A DNA stretch of 64,000 nucleotides from Curtobacterium sp. MCBA15_012 (GTDB lineage Bacteria; Actinomycetota; Actinomycetes; Actinomycetales; Microbacteriaceae): assembly GCF_001864935.2 (NCBI RefSeq), contig NZ_CP126267.1, positions 310,001 through 374,000 on the forward strand, written 5' to 3'. Below the pieces are notes generated by a model. It searched no databases and was not told where the DNA came from. It saw only the letters and a list, made by a program, of their open reading frames with translations. Shown piece after piece: positions 9,256-17,329 of this stretch (position 1 is its first letter; each line of letters begins with the position of its first letter). A program made the position numbers and the translations under genes.

Positions 9256-9697
9256 ACCGGGCGGGGGACGGCGTGACGGGAGGTGGAGCTGGTCTGCGTG
9301 TGGATGCGCACGCCGTCATCTTCGCAGGCCGGGCGCGCAGGCCGGGCGCGCAGACCGGGCGCGCAGACCGGGCGCGCGGGCCGTGCGCGCAGGCCGTGGG
9401 CGCGGGCCGTGCGCGCAGGTCGGGCGCGCAGACCGAGCGCACAGACCGTGCGCGCAGGCCGGGCGCTCGCGGGTCGGATGCGGGCTCGCCGTGCGCCGGC
9501 GACCCGGGTCCTCGCCCGGACACCCTCGAGGCTGAACGATCCGCACGCTCTCGTTCACCCGGTCGTGATCGGACGAGTACCGCGCGTTCACCCGGTGTGA
9601 TCACACTCGACCACGGCGCGGGAACGTTCCCACATCGGGATCCGGCCGTGCAGCCCCGTCCTTCTCGGCAGGCCCCACGAACCAGGAGACAATCGAC
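9256..9697. promoter_or_regulatory. Regulatory intergenic region with two palindromes
   Basis: The gap between the LacI gene and the importer operon. Two perfect 12-base palindromes lie at 9595-9606 (GTGTGATCACAC) and 9620-9631 (GGGAACGTTCCC). The second, with a central CG, is a typical LacI-family operator. The first resembles a compact GntR/CRP-type site. The upstream part is filled by a 13-base tandem repeat annotated separately. Confidence 0.6.
9324..9466. repeat. 13-base tandem repeat, about 11 copies
   Basis: Eleven degenerate tandem copies of GCAGGCCGGGCGC fill 143 bases just upstream of the operators of the importer operon. The 13-base period is not a multiple of three, so it is non-coding. 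Copy divergence (GACC/GGCC, GGG/GTG/GAG) suggests it is not very recent. Confidence 0.85.
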
Positions 9698-10852
9698 GTG
9701 AAGACCAGAGCACTCGTCGGCATCGCGATCGCGGCAACCGCCGCCGTCGTCCTGTCCGGCTGCGTCCAGAGCGCGAACGCCTCGAGCGACGACGCGAGCA
9801 CGGGCACCACGAACCTCACCGTGTTCATCAGCGGCGACACCAACGTCCAGGCCCTCTGGGACGGCTCGCTCATCCCCGCGTTCGAGAAGGCCCACCCGGA
9901 CGTCCATCTCTCGACGAGCATCGACCTGCACGGGCAGCACGACGCCCAGACCCAGGCGAACCTGACGACCGCGGTCAAGGCGGGCAGGACCGTGGCGTAC
10001 GACCTGGTGGACGCCGGCTGGGTCGCCACCGTCGGCAAGGCCGGGCTCCTCGCCACGGTCGACGCCAGCGCGATCCCGAACCTGGGGAACGTCCCCGGGG
10101 CGACGAAGCGCCAGGGCGGCGACGCCGCGATCCCGTACCGGGCATCGAGCGTCCTGCTCGCCTACGACACGAAGAAGGTCGCCGACCCGCCGAAGACCCT
10201 GGACGCCCTGCTCGCCTGGATCGAGCAGCACCCGGGGGAGTTCGCGTACAACTCGCCGGCGTCGGGCGGTTCGGGCGGTGCGTTCGTCATGACGGTGCTG
10301 GCGAAGTACCTGTCGAGGTCGGAGCAGGCGACGATGCAGACCTCGTACGACAAGTCGCTCGAGTCGAAGTGGGACGAGGGCTTCCGGACACTGAAGGACC
10401 TCGGCCCGTCGATGTACCAGAAGGGCGTGTACCCGAACGGCAACGACCAGGTCCTGCAGCTCCTCGGCTCGGGACAGATCGCCATGGCACCGGTGTGGAG
10501 CGACCAGTTCATCACCGCGCAGAAGGCCGGCACGATCGGCAAGGACGTCGCCTTCACCCAGATCTCCGACCCGTCGTTCACGGGGAGCGCGAGCTTCCTC
10601 GGCATCCCGAAGACCGAGCCGGAGGCGAAGAAGCAGGCCGCGGAGGAACTCGCCGACTTCGTCCTGTCGTCGACGGGGCAGCAGCTCGTCGCGAGCGCCG
10701 TCTCCGGGTACCCGGTGGTCCCGCTCGACTCGCTGCCGAAGTCGGTCGCCCAGCAGTTCGCGGACGCTGACCCGTCGACGTTGCGCCTCGGGTTCCAGAG
10801 CCAGTTCGCCGCCGACGTGAACGCGGCGTGGGACGCGAAGGTCCCGCAGTGA
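9698..10852 (+). CDS. ABC importer substrate-binding lipoprotein
   Basis: A 384-residue family-1 extracellular solute-binding protein. Signal peptide with lipobox VLSGC, then the usual start NLTVFISGDTNVQALWDGSL and the AYDTKKV segment common to polyol, sugar-phosphate or iron-type binding proteins. The GTG start has AGGAG upstream. It is the first gene of a five-gene operon (binding protein, two permeases, ATPase, phosphodiesterase/phosphatase) in which all neighbours overlap or nearly touch. The ligand is not known; the terminal enzyme points to a phosphodiester. Confidence 0.9.
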   Translation: MKTRALVGIAIAATAAVVLSGCVQSANASSDDASTGTTNLTVFISGDTNVQALWDGSLIPAFEKAHPDVHLSTSIDLHGQHDAQTQANLTTAVKAGRTVAYDLVDAGWVATVGKAGLLATVDASAIPNLGNVPGATKRQGGDAAIPYRASSVLLAYDTKKVADPPKTLDALLAWIEQHPGEFAYNSPASGGSGGAFVMTVLAKYLSRSEQATMQTSYDKSLESKWDEGFRTLKDLGPSMYQKGVYPNGNDQVLQLLGSGQIAMAPVWSDQFITAQKAGTIGKDVAFTQISDPSFTGSASFLGIPKTEPEAKKQAAEELADFVLSSTGQQLVASAVSGYPVVPLDSLPKSVAQQFADADPSTLRLGFQSQFAADVNAAWDAKVPQ

Positions 10853-11880
10853 CGCAGGTGACCGACCGGGAGGCCCGTGGCGGCTCCGCCACGGCCGTCC
10901 CGTCCGCCACGTCGCCGGCTCCGGCAGGCCGCACCGGCACGCCGCGGACCGCGCGTCCGCAGGTCGGCAGGTCCTCGGACGAGCGCCGCCGACGCCGGCG
11001 TAGCGCCTGGACCGGGCTCGCGCTCGTCGCCGCTCCCGTGCTCGTCGTCGTGCTCTTCGTCGGCGTCCCCGTGGTGAACGCCGGGCTGTTCTCCCTGGGG
11101 TCGACCGGCGGCCTCAACCAGGCGCTCGCGGACATCGGGCAGGACACCGTGCACGGCTTCTCGTTCGCGGTCTACGGGGCGCTGCTCGGCGACCCGGTCT
11201 TCCGCCGCGACCTGGTGGCCACGCTCGGCGTGACCGCGCTGTCGACCGGCCTGACCGTGGCGCTCGCGGTCGTCGTCGCGGTCGCGCTCCGGCTCCGTGG
11301 CGGTGTGGTCGGATCGGCCCTCAGCGTCCTGTCGGTCGTGCCGATCTTCGTACCGGTCGTCATCGCGAGCTGGTCGGTGCTGACCTTCACGGACGGCCAG
11401 GGGTTCGTCCGGAGCCTCGGCGCGCAGGTCGGGCTCGACCTGCCGGTGTGGGGGTACACCCTCGTCGCGGTCGTCTTCGGCAGCGTCTGGACGAGCCTGC
11501 CGTTCGCGGTGCTGATGATCGCGGGTGCGCTGCAGGGCGTGCCGGACGCGCTCGTCGACGCGGCCCGGGACGCCGGCGCGGGGACGTGGCGGGTGGTGTG
11601 GCGGGTGCTGCTGCCGATGGCGTCGACACCGCTCGTGGTCGCGACCACGTTCACGGTGATCGGGGTGCTCGGTTCGTACACCGTGCCGTACTTCACCGGC
11701 CCGAACGCCCCGTCGATGCTCGGTGTCGACATCGCGAAGTACTTCCAGGCGTACGACCGCCCGCAGCAGTCCACCGCGATGGCGTTCGTCGTGTTCGCCT
11801 TCGCCGCCGCGGCGAGCGTCTTCTACATCCGCTCCACCGTGCGGGCGAACGCGCGGGAGCTGGGGAAGGGACCACGATGA
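10849..11880 (+). CDS. ABC importer permease 1
   Basis: A 343-residue inner-membrane permease of the binding-protein-dependent type, with about six membrane segments. The cytoplasmic EAA loop reads DALVDAARDAGAGTWRVVWRVLLP. The GTG start overlaps the binding-protein stop (GTGA). The first 50 residues are a Pro/Arg/Ser-rich tail; its DNA (10867-10907) closely resembles the REP-like palindrome found elsewhere in the window, which suggests the tail was created by insertion of that element. Confidence 0.9.
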   Translation: MTQVTDREARGGSATAVPSATSPAPAGRTGTPRTARPQVGRSSDERRRRRRSAWTGLALVAAPVLVVVLFVGVPVVNAGLFSLGSTGGLNQALADIGQDTVHGFSFAVYGALLGDPVFRRDLVATLGVTALSTGLTVALAVVVAVALRLRGGVVGSALSVLSVVPIFVPVVIASWSVLTFTDGQGFVRSLGAQVGLDLPVWGYTLVAVVFGSVWTSLPFAVLMIAGALQGVPDALVDAARDAGAGTWRVVWRVLLPMASTPLVVATTFTVIGVLGSYTVPYFTGPNAPSMLGVDIAKYFQAYDRPQQSTAMAFVVFAFAAAASVFYIRSTVRANARELGKGPR

Positions 11881-12689
11881 TCCGCCGATCCACCGGGACC
11901 GTGCTCGTGTGGGCGGCCGCCCTCGTGCTCGCGGTGTTCATCGCCGGTCCGCTCGTGTGGCTCGCGGCCCGCGCGTTCGCGACGAGCTGGACCTACCCGA
12001 ACCTGCTGCCGGACGGGTGGACGCTGCACTGGTGGACGACGGTCCTCGACGACCCGGGCCTCGCAGTCGCGGTGCAGAACTCGCTCGTCCTCGCCCCGCT
12101 CACGGTGGCCATCGCGGCCGTGGTGTGCCTGCCGGCGGCGTGGGCGATCAGCCGCATCGACTTCCCGGGGCGGCGGGCGGTGCTCGTCGGGCTGTTCGCG
12201 ACGAACGCGTTCCCGAAGATGGGCCTGTTCGTGACGATGTCCGCGATGTTCACCGCGCTCGACCTGATGAACACCGTGACGGGGATCCTCATCGTGCACG
12301 TCCTCGGCTGCGTCGTGTTCATGACGTGGTTGCCCGCCGCCGCGTTCTCCGCCGTCCCGCGCTCCCTCGAGGAGGCCGCGCGCGACGCCGGCGCCGGCCG
12401 CTGGCGCACGTTCCTGCGCGTCACGCTGCCGATCGCCTGGCCGGGCATCCTCGTCGCCGTGGTGATGTCCTTCCTCGCCTCGTTCGACGAAGCGCAGGGC
12501 ACGTACCTCGTCGGCGCCCCCACCTACATGACGATGCCGACCGAGATGTACTCGCTCGTCCTCAACTCGCCGCGCCAGGTCTCGGCGGTGTTCGCGATCG
12601 CGCTGAGCATCCCGTCCGTCCTGCTGATGACCCTGGCGCGGAAGCACATCATGGGCGGCCGCCTCGCGGACGGCTTCCAGATCCGGTGA
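11877..12689 (+). CDS. ABC importer permease 2
   Basis: A 270-residue second permease with six predicted membrane segments. The EAA loop reads SLEEAARDAGAGRWRTFLRVTLP, which contacts the ATPase. The ATG overlaps the previous stop (ATGA). It forms the heterodimeric channel with the 10849 product. Confidence 0.92.
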   Translation: MIRRSTGTVLVWAAALVLAVFIAGPLVWLAARAFATSWTYPNLLPDGWTLHWWTTVLDDPGLAVAVQNSLVLAPLTVAIAAVVCLPAAWAISRIDFPGRRAVLVGLFATNAFPKMGLFVTMSAMFTALDLMNTVTGILIVHVLGCVVFMTWLPAAAFSAVPRSLEEAARDAGAGRWRTFLRVTLPIAWPGILVAVVMSFLASFDEAQGTYLVGAPTYMTMPTEMYSLVLNSPRQVSAVFAIALSIPSVLLMTLARKHIMGGRLADGFQIR

Positions 12690-12744
12690 CCGACCCGGCC
12701 CGCACGACCCGATGACCGACACGACCACCCAGAAGGGCGACCAC

Positions 12745-13827
12745 ATGACGGACGCACCCCTCCTCGCGGACCGCGCCCCGCGCCTCCCGGCCGGTTCCCC
12801 CGACCCGGCGGAGGACCGCAGCGCGTCCACCGGCCTGACGGTGCACGGCCTGCGGAAGACCCTCGGCGGACGTGCCGTCGTCGCCGGTATCGACCTCGAC
12901 GTCGCGCCGGGCGAGCTCGTCTCGCTGCTCGGACCATCCGGCTGCGGCAAGACGACCACGCTGCGGATGGTCGCGGGCTTCCTCGACGCCGACGCGGGCT
13001 CCGTGACCATGGGGGGACGGGACGTCACCCGACTCAGGCCGGAGCGCCGACCGAGCGCCATGGTGTTCCAGAACTACGCGCTCTGGCCGCACATGACGGT
13101 CACGCAGAACGTGGCGTTCCCGCTGCGGACGCGGCGGGTGCCGAAGGCCGAGACGGCCGAGCGGGTGCGTGTCGCACTCGAGCTCGTCGGGCTGACGCAC
13201 CACGCGCACGCGAAGCCGACCGCGATCTCCGGTGGTGAGCAGCAGCGCGTCGCCCTCGCCCGTGCGGTGGTCCAGGAGCCGGACGTGCTGCTCCTGGACG
13301 AGCCGCTGTCGAACCTCGACGCGAAGCTCAGGGTGAGCGTCCGCGACGAGATCCGCCGCATCCAGCAGCGCCTGGGCATCACGACCGTCATCGTCACGCA
13401 CGACCAGGACGAGGCGCTCAGCATCTCGGACCGGATCGCGGTCATGCACGAGGGGCGCGTCGAGCAGATCGCGACGCCGGAGACCCTCTACGCGCGTCCG
13501 TCGACGCTGTTCGTCGCGGGCTTCATCGGGGCGACGAGCACGGTGACCGGCCGGTTCCTCGCCGGGACGGCCGCAGGGCACGGCGCCGACGACACGGTGC
13601 TCGTCCGTCCCGAGCAGGTGACGCTCTGCGCGGACTCCCCGCTCCGGGCGACCGTCTCACGGGTGCTCGTGCGCGGTCACTTCTCCGAGGTCGTGCTCGC
13701 AGCGGACGATGCCGAACTGCGCGCGTACGTCAGCGGACCCGCTCCCGCGCTCGGCAGCGAGACCGGGGTCCGACTGGGCGAGGTCCTGGTCTACCGCGAC
13801 GGGCTGCTCACCGAGGTGGTCCGGTGA
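12745..13827 (+). CDS. ABC importer ATPase
   Basis: A 360-residue nucleotide-binding subunit of the CUT/polyamine type. Walker A GPSGCGKTT, Q-loop VFQNYALWPHM, signature SGGEQQR, Walker B LLLDEPLSNLD and the H-loop THDQDEA are all intact. A C-terminal TOBE-like domain carries VLVRPEQV. The start at 12745 follows AGAAGGG; an in-frame ATG at 12712 adds 11 residues but has no ribosome site. It energises the 10849/11877 permease pair and overlaps the next gene by GTGA. Confidence 0.92.
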   Translation: MTDAPLLADRAPRLPAGSPDPAEDRSASTGLTVHGLRKTLGGRAVVAGIDLDVAPGELVSLLGPSGCGKTTTLRMVAGFLDADAGSVTMGGRDVTRLRPERRPSAMVFQNYALWPHMTVTQNVAFPLRTRRVPKAETAERVRVALELVGLTHHAHAKPTAISGGEQQRVALARAVVQEPDVLLLDEPLSNLDAKLRVSVRDEIRRIQQRLGITTVIVTHDQDEALSISDRIAVMHEGRVEQIATPETLYARPSTLFVAGFIGATSTVTGRFLAGTAAGHGADDTVLVRPEQVTLCADSPLRATVSRVLVRGHFSEVVLAADDAELRAYVSGPAPALGSETGVRLGEVLVYRDGLLTEVVR

Positions 13828-15410
13828 GCGCGTCGGGCGCGGTGCGTGTGCAGCGTCGCGCGGGCACGATCGAGGGGCCCGGAGTCCGTCCGCCACGGCT
13901 CGTCGCACACCGCGGTGCGCCGCGGGTCCGGCGGGAGAACACCCTGCCGGCGGTCGCGGCTGCGGTGGCGCTCGGCGCGGAGACCGTCGAGGTCGACGTC
14001 CGGCGCACGGCCGACGGGGTCGCGCTGCTGCTGCACGACGAGACGCTCGACCGGCTGTGGGGCGATCCGCGCCGGGTCGAGGAACTCCCGTGGAGCGACG
14101 TCGCGCGGCTCGGGGACGACCGGGACCGCGTCCCGCGACTCGACGAGGTGCTCGACCTGCTGCGCGGGGGCACCACGACCCTGCTCGTGGACGTCACGAG
14201 CGTCGCGGACGCGGTCGTCGCGGCGCGGACGGTGGCGGCCCACGGAACACCGCCCGCGGTCGCCTGGTGCGGTTCCCGAGCGGCCGTGACCGCGGTCCGC
14301 TCGGTGCTGCCCGACGCCGACGTCTGGCTCGCCTGGGCGTCACTCGCCGGACCCACGGCCGACGACCTCGACGACCTCGCGCCGTCGACGCTGAACCTGG
14401 ACCTGGCGTTCCTCACCCCGGACGTCGTGACGGCGGCCCACGCACTCGGGCTCCGGGTGGCCGTGTGGACGGTCGACGAGGCGGCGCCGGCGGCCTGGGC
14501 AGCTGCCCTCGGCGTCGACTCGATCACCACGAACGACCTGCCGGCGGTGCGCGCGGCGTGCTCGGCGGGCCAGACCGCCGTCCCACCGGCCGTCGAGGAC
14601 GCGGTCGAGGACGCCCGGGTCCTCGAGGGAGCCCGAGTGCTGGCCCGCTCGATCGCCGACGAGGTGGTCGTCCTCACCCGGACGCACCCCGTCGGCGAGG
14701 TCGCCGCGAAGGCGCACCCGGCAGACCTCGTCACCGACGTGGACCGACGGGTCGAGCAGTTCGTGCGCGGACGCGTCCGTTCCGCCTTCCCCCTGCACGG
14801 CTTCACGGGCGAGGAGTTCGGGACCAGCCCCGGTGATCGTCACCACTGGTACCTCGACCCCGTGGACGGCACGACGAACCTGGCGAACGGTCTGCCGTGG
14901 ACGGCGCTGTCGCTCTGCCTGGTGCGAGCCGGTCAGCCGGTCGTCGGCGTGGTCGCGGACCCCTGGCGTGGGGAGGTGCTCGAAGCCCAGCGCGGCCGGG
15001 GTGCGGTGCTCGGCGACCGGCGGCTCCGGCTCGACCGGGAGCCGCGCACCCTGGTCGGCACGGTCGTCGGGACCGAACTCGACGGGCACCGGCCCTGGCC
15101 CGGCATGGACGCCTTCCTGCACGCCCTCGCGGACCGGTCCTGCACGCTGCGGATCCAGGGGTCGGGCACGCTGACGATCGCGCAGGTGGCCGCCGGGCGC
15201 GGCGTGGGCGGATGCGTCGGGGCGTTCTCGCCGGTCGATCACGGTGCCGCGGTGCTGCTCGTGCACGAGGCCGGGGGAGTGGTGGTCACCCGGTCCGGGA
15301 CGGTCGCGGACGGCTTCCCGCCCGACGGCGAACCGTTCCTCGTCGCGCACCCCGGCGTCGTGGACGAACTCGGCGACCTGTGGCGCGCGGCCCTCGACAC
15401 CGCCGGGTGA
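13824..15410 (+). CDS. Glycerophosphodiesterase / inositol-monophosphatase-like fusion enzyme
   Basis: A 528-residue two-domain cytoplasmic enzyme coupled to the ABC operon. Residues about 25-245 are a glycerophosphodiester phosphodiesterase: HRGAP, RENTLPA, EVDVRRTADG and LLHDETLDR supply the usual metal and catalytic residues. Residues about 265-520 are an inositol-monophosphatase/SuhB domain: GEEFG and DPVDGTTN are the metal sites, with SPVDHGAA near the end. Phosphodiester cleavage followed by phosphate removal in one protein fits breakdown of an imported glycerophospho-polyol such as glycerophosphoinositol. That substrate is inference; each domain assignment is firm. Confidence 0.88.
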   Translation: MSASGAVRVQRRAGTIEGPGVRPPRLVAHRGAPRVRRENTLPAVAAAVALGAETVEVDVRRTADGVALLLHDETLDRLWGDPRRVEELPWSDVARLGDDRDRVPRLDEVLDLLRGGTTTLLVDVTSVADAVVAARTVAAHGTPPAVAWCGSRAAVTAVRSVLPDADVWLAWASLAGPTADDLDDLAPSTLNLDLAFLTPDVVTAAHALGLRVAVWTVDEAAPAAWAAALGVDSITTNDLPAVRAACSAGQTAVPPAVEDAVEDARVLEGARVLARSIADEVVVLTRTHPVGEVAAKAHPADLVTDVDRRVEQFVRGRVRSAFPLHGFTGEEFGTSPGDRHHWYLDPVDGTTNLANGLPWTALSLCLVRAGQPVVGVVADPWRGEVLEAQRGRGAVLGDRRLRLDREPRTLVGTVVGTELDGHRPWPGMDAFLHALADRSCTLRIQGSGTLTIAQVAAGRGVGGCVGAFSPVDHGAAVLLVHEAGGVVVTRSGTVADGFPPDGEPFLVAHPGVVDELGDLWRAALDTAG

Positions 15411-15811
15411 CGACTGCTGTCGGAGTCGCCGCGCGGGTCCTGCTGCCGGCGCGCACTCCTCAGCTCGGTGGCCGGGGGCGATGCCCGCTCCTCGTGGGTG
15501 GACCGCGTGTCGGCGACCGGGCGCGGCGTCCGCACCGTCGCGGGCCGACACGGCGCGGTACCGCGAGCACCTCACGACCTGATCGGGTACCGACCGCGCT
15601 GCCGCCGCGGCCCCAGCCGAGCGGCGACGGACCCGCGGTCCTCCTTCTTGGGGACCGTTAGCTGGCAGTTTCCAGGCAAGGGCAACGCGAGCCTTCCAGG
15701 GCTCTCAGCACCGGCACTACGTTCGCCGTAACCCGGTCCGAGGTGGACCAGGTCGGACGGCGGGGGGCCGCTCACAGGGGTTCCTCCGCGCTTACGAGAA
15801 GGAGAATCGCC
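15411..15811. other. Non-coding gap upstream of the peptide gene
   Basis: No supportable gene. A locally AT-richer stretch at about 15645-15700 (TTAGCTGGCAGTTTCCAGG, with a short CTGG/CCAG inverted repeat) is the best candidate for the promoter region of the peptide cluster. No clear -35/-10 pair is visible. Confidence 0.4.
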
Positions 15812-15994
15812 ATGTCACCGACCGCCGTGAACGAGCTCGAATCCGCACTGTCCGCCCTCGAGGACTTCGGCGCATGGGACGTCGTCGTCCCGGACACCGC
15901 GGAAGCAGCGATGACCGTCGAGCGTCAGGACGTCATCGAGATCACGAGTGAGTTCTCGACGCTGGGCGGTAGCCGCCCGCGCCAGATCTCCTGA
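15812..15994 (+). CDS. Putative RiPP precursor peptide
   Basis: A 60-residue peptide with an excellent ribosome site (AGAAGGAG, eight bases before ATG). The first about 45 residues are acidic and rich in Leu, Glu and Ala, like a leader. The end reads STLGGSRPRQIS, with Gly-Gly at 52-53 and two of its three arginines at 55 and 57. It opens a run of modifying-enzyme and exporter genes that includes an arginase-type enzyme, so a role as substrate precursor is plausible, with arginines in the tail as possible targets. A strong hairpin follows the stop, as often seen after precursor genes that need high expression. No known precursor family is recognised. Confidence 0.65.
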   Translation: MSPTAVNELESALSALEDFGAWDVVVPDTAEAAMTVERQDVIEITSEFSTLGGSRPRQIS

Positions 15995-15999
15995 GGATC

Positions 16000-16035
16000 G
16001 GACGTGGCGTGCCGACCATTCGGTGCGCCACGTCC
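16000..16035 (+). terminator. Strong hairpin after the peptide gene (attenuator)
   Basis: GGACGTGGCG (16000-16009) pairs perfectly with CGCCACGTCC (16026-16035). Two G-T pairs and an inner CCGA/TCGG extend it to a 16-pair stem with a four-base loop. It starts five bases after the peptide stop. There is no U-tract, so partial termination or mRNA 3'-end protection are both possible. Confidence 0.7.
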
Positions 16036-16058
16036 TGCTCAGCCGCGTTCACTCCTTC

Positions 16059-16139
16059 TCACACGAAAGCCTGCCGTGGACCTCCTCACACGAAAGCCTG
16101 CCGTGGACCTCCTCACACGAAAGCCTGCCGTGGACCTCG
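16059..16139 (+). repeat. 27-base triplicate repeat carrying start signals
   Basis: Three near-perfect copies of a 27-base unit (16059-16085, 16086-16112, 16113-16139). Each contains ACGAAAG followed at start-site distance by GTG (16076, 16103, 16130). All three GTGs are in the same frame, so the initiation region of the decarboxylase gene is triplicated and would encode LTRKPAVDL repeats if upstream copies are used. Confidence 0.9.
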
Positions 16140-17329
16140 AACCGATCGTGTCCCCACCGAGCCGGTCGATCTTCGACCTGATGCGTGCGCTCCCGACGCC
16201 CGCCCTCGTGTACGACATCGACAACCTCAAGCGCTCGCTCGCTCGGATGCTCGAGGACGTGGCGCTCCTGACCAACGCTCGGTTGAACGTCGCCCTGAAG
16301 TCTTGTCACACCCCTGCTGTGCTCCGCCACCTGGCCGAGGCAGGCCTCGGGGCTGATTGCGCCTCGCCGCGCGAAGTCGAACTCGCCGTCGAGGTCGGGT
16401 TCCCCGAGATCTCGGCAACCGGACCGAGTTTCACCGATGCGGGCGCACTCCAGGTCCTCGCCGACAACGGAGCCGTCCTCGACGCGACGTCCGTCGACCA
16501 GCTGGCGTTCGTCGGCGCCTGCCGACCGGGGTCCGACGTGGGACTGCGCCTCCGTCTGCCGATCCCGGACTCCTTGGACACACCGAACTCGTTCGGCTCG
16601 AACAGCCGTTTCGGGGTGATGGCGACGGACCCTGCCGTCCACGGCGTCCTCCGCGCGCACCGTCTCACCGTGACCCGCCTGCACCTGCACACCGGACAGC
16701 TGTCTCCGCGCCTGTTCCTCTGGGAACTCCGCTACACGCTGACCGTCGCCGATTCGATCCCGACCGTCGCGCTCATCGACTTCGGCGGCGGCTTCTACGA
16801 CTTCTACGCTGACCGTGCGGCTGCTCGGCGCGCGCTCCAGGTCGCTGAGGCGATGCTCGAGGACTGGCGGGCGAGGACCGGGCGCCCGATGGCGATCCGT
16901 TTCGAGCCCGGTGCTGCGGTGCTCGGACCGCACGGCTACCTCCTGGCCACCGTGCAGTCCATCGAGACCGACCACCCCGAGTACGCCGCTGATGTGCTCC
17001 AGATCGACACGTCCGCCTGGAACTACGCGCCCTGGCACCTGCCGGTCGTCGTTCCACTCGAGGAGCCCGACCGCCGGCCCCGGAAGCGTCAGCTCGTCGC
17101 AGGCAACACGCTGTACGAGAACGACTTCTTCGGCATGACCGGGAGGAACGAGCCGCCGTTGCTCGACGTCGCCGCGATGGAGGTCGGTGAACGTCTCGTC
17201 CTGACGAACGCCGGTGCCTACACGATGACGAACCGGCGCGACTTCAACCTGCTCGGCACCTTGCAGGAACACCTCGTCGACGACGGGACGGTCGCGACGG
17301 TCGCCGGACCGGTCGGCCCCGCGCGATGA
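16130..17329 (+). CDS. PLP-dependent decarboxylase-like enzyme, fold III (LysA/ODC-like)
   Basis: A 399-residue member of the diaminopimelate/ornithine decarboxylase superfamily. Counting from GTG 16130: the PLP lysine is in ALKSCH (K57), the ring-stacking His in LHLHTGQ (H187), the phosphate-binding DFGGGF at 218-222, EPG at 259-261 and the C-terminal GAYTM at 362-366. The catalytic Cys of the CESxD motif is absent; the site reads NTLYEND (326-332), so the reaction may differ from simple decarboxylation. The start is ambiguous because of the triplicated GTG repeat; 16130 gives the family-typical distance to TPALVYD. It overlaps the next gene by ATGA. The substrate could be a free amino acid or the peptide. 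Confidence 0.85.
   Translation: MDLEPIVSPPSRSIFDLMRALPTPALVYDIDNLKRSLARMLEDVALLTNARLNVALKSCHTPAVLRHLAEAGLGADCASPREVELAVEVGFPEISATGPSFTDAGALQVLADNGAVLDATSVDQLAFVGACRPGSDVGLRLRLPIPDSLDTPNSFGSNSRFGVMATDPAVHGVLRAHRLTVTRLHLHTGQLSPRLFLWELRYTLTVADSIPTVALIDFGGGFYDFYADRAAARRALQVAEAMLEDWRARTGRPMAIRFEPGAAVLGPHGYLLATVQSIETDHPEYAADVLQIDTSAWNYAPWHLPVVVPLEEPDRRPRKRQLVAGNTLYENDFFGMTGRNEPPLLDVAAMEVGERLVLTNAGAYTMTNRRDFNLLGTLQEHLVDDGTVATVAGPVGPAR

Noticed and set aside
9180..9701. Plus-strand frame with Arg/Gly-rich repeats
   Set aside because: It is the translation of a 13-base non-triplet repeat and runs antisense to the LacI gene.
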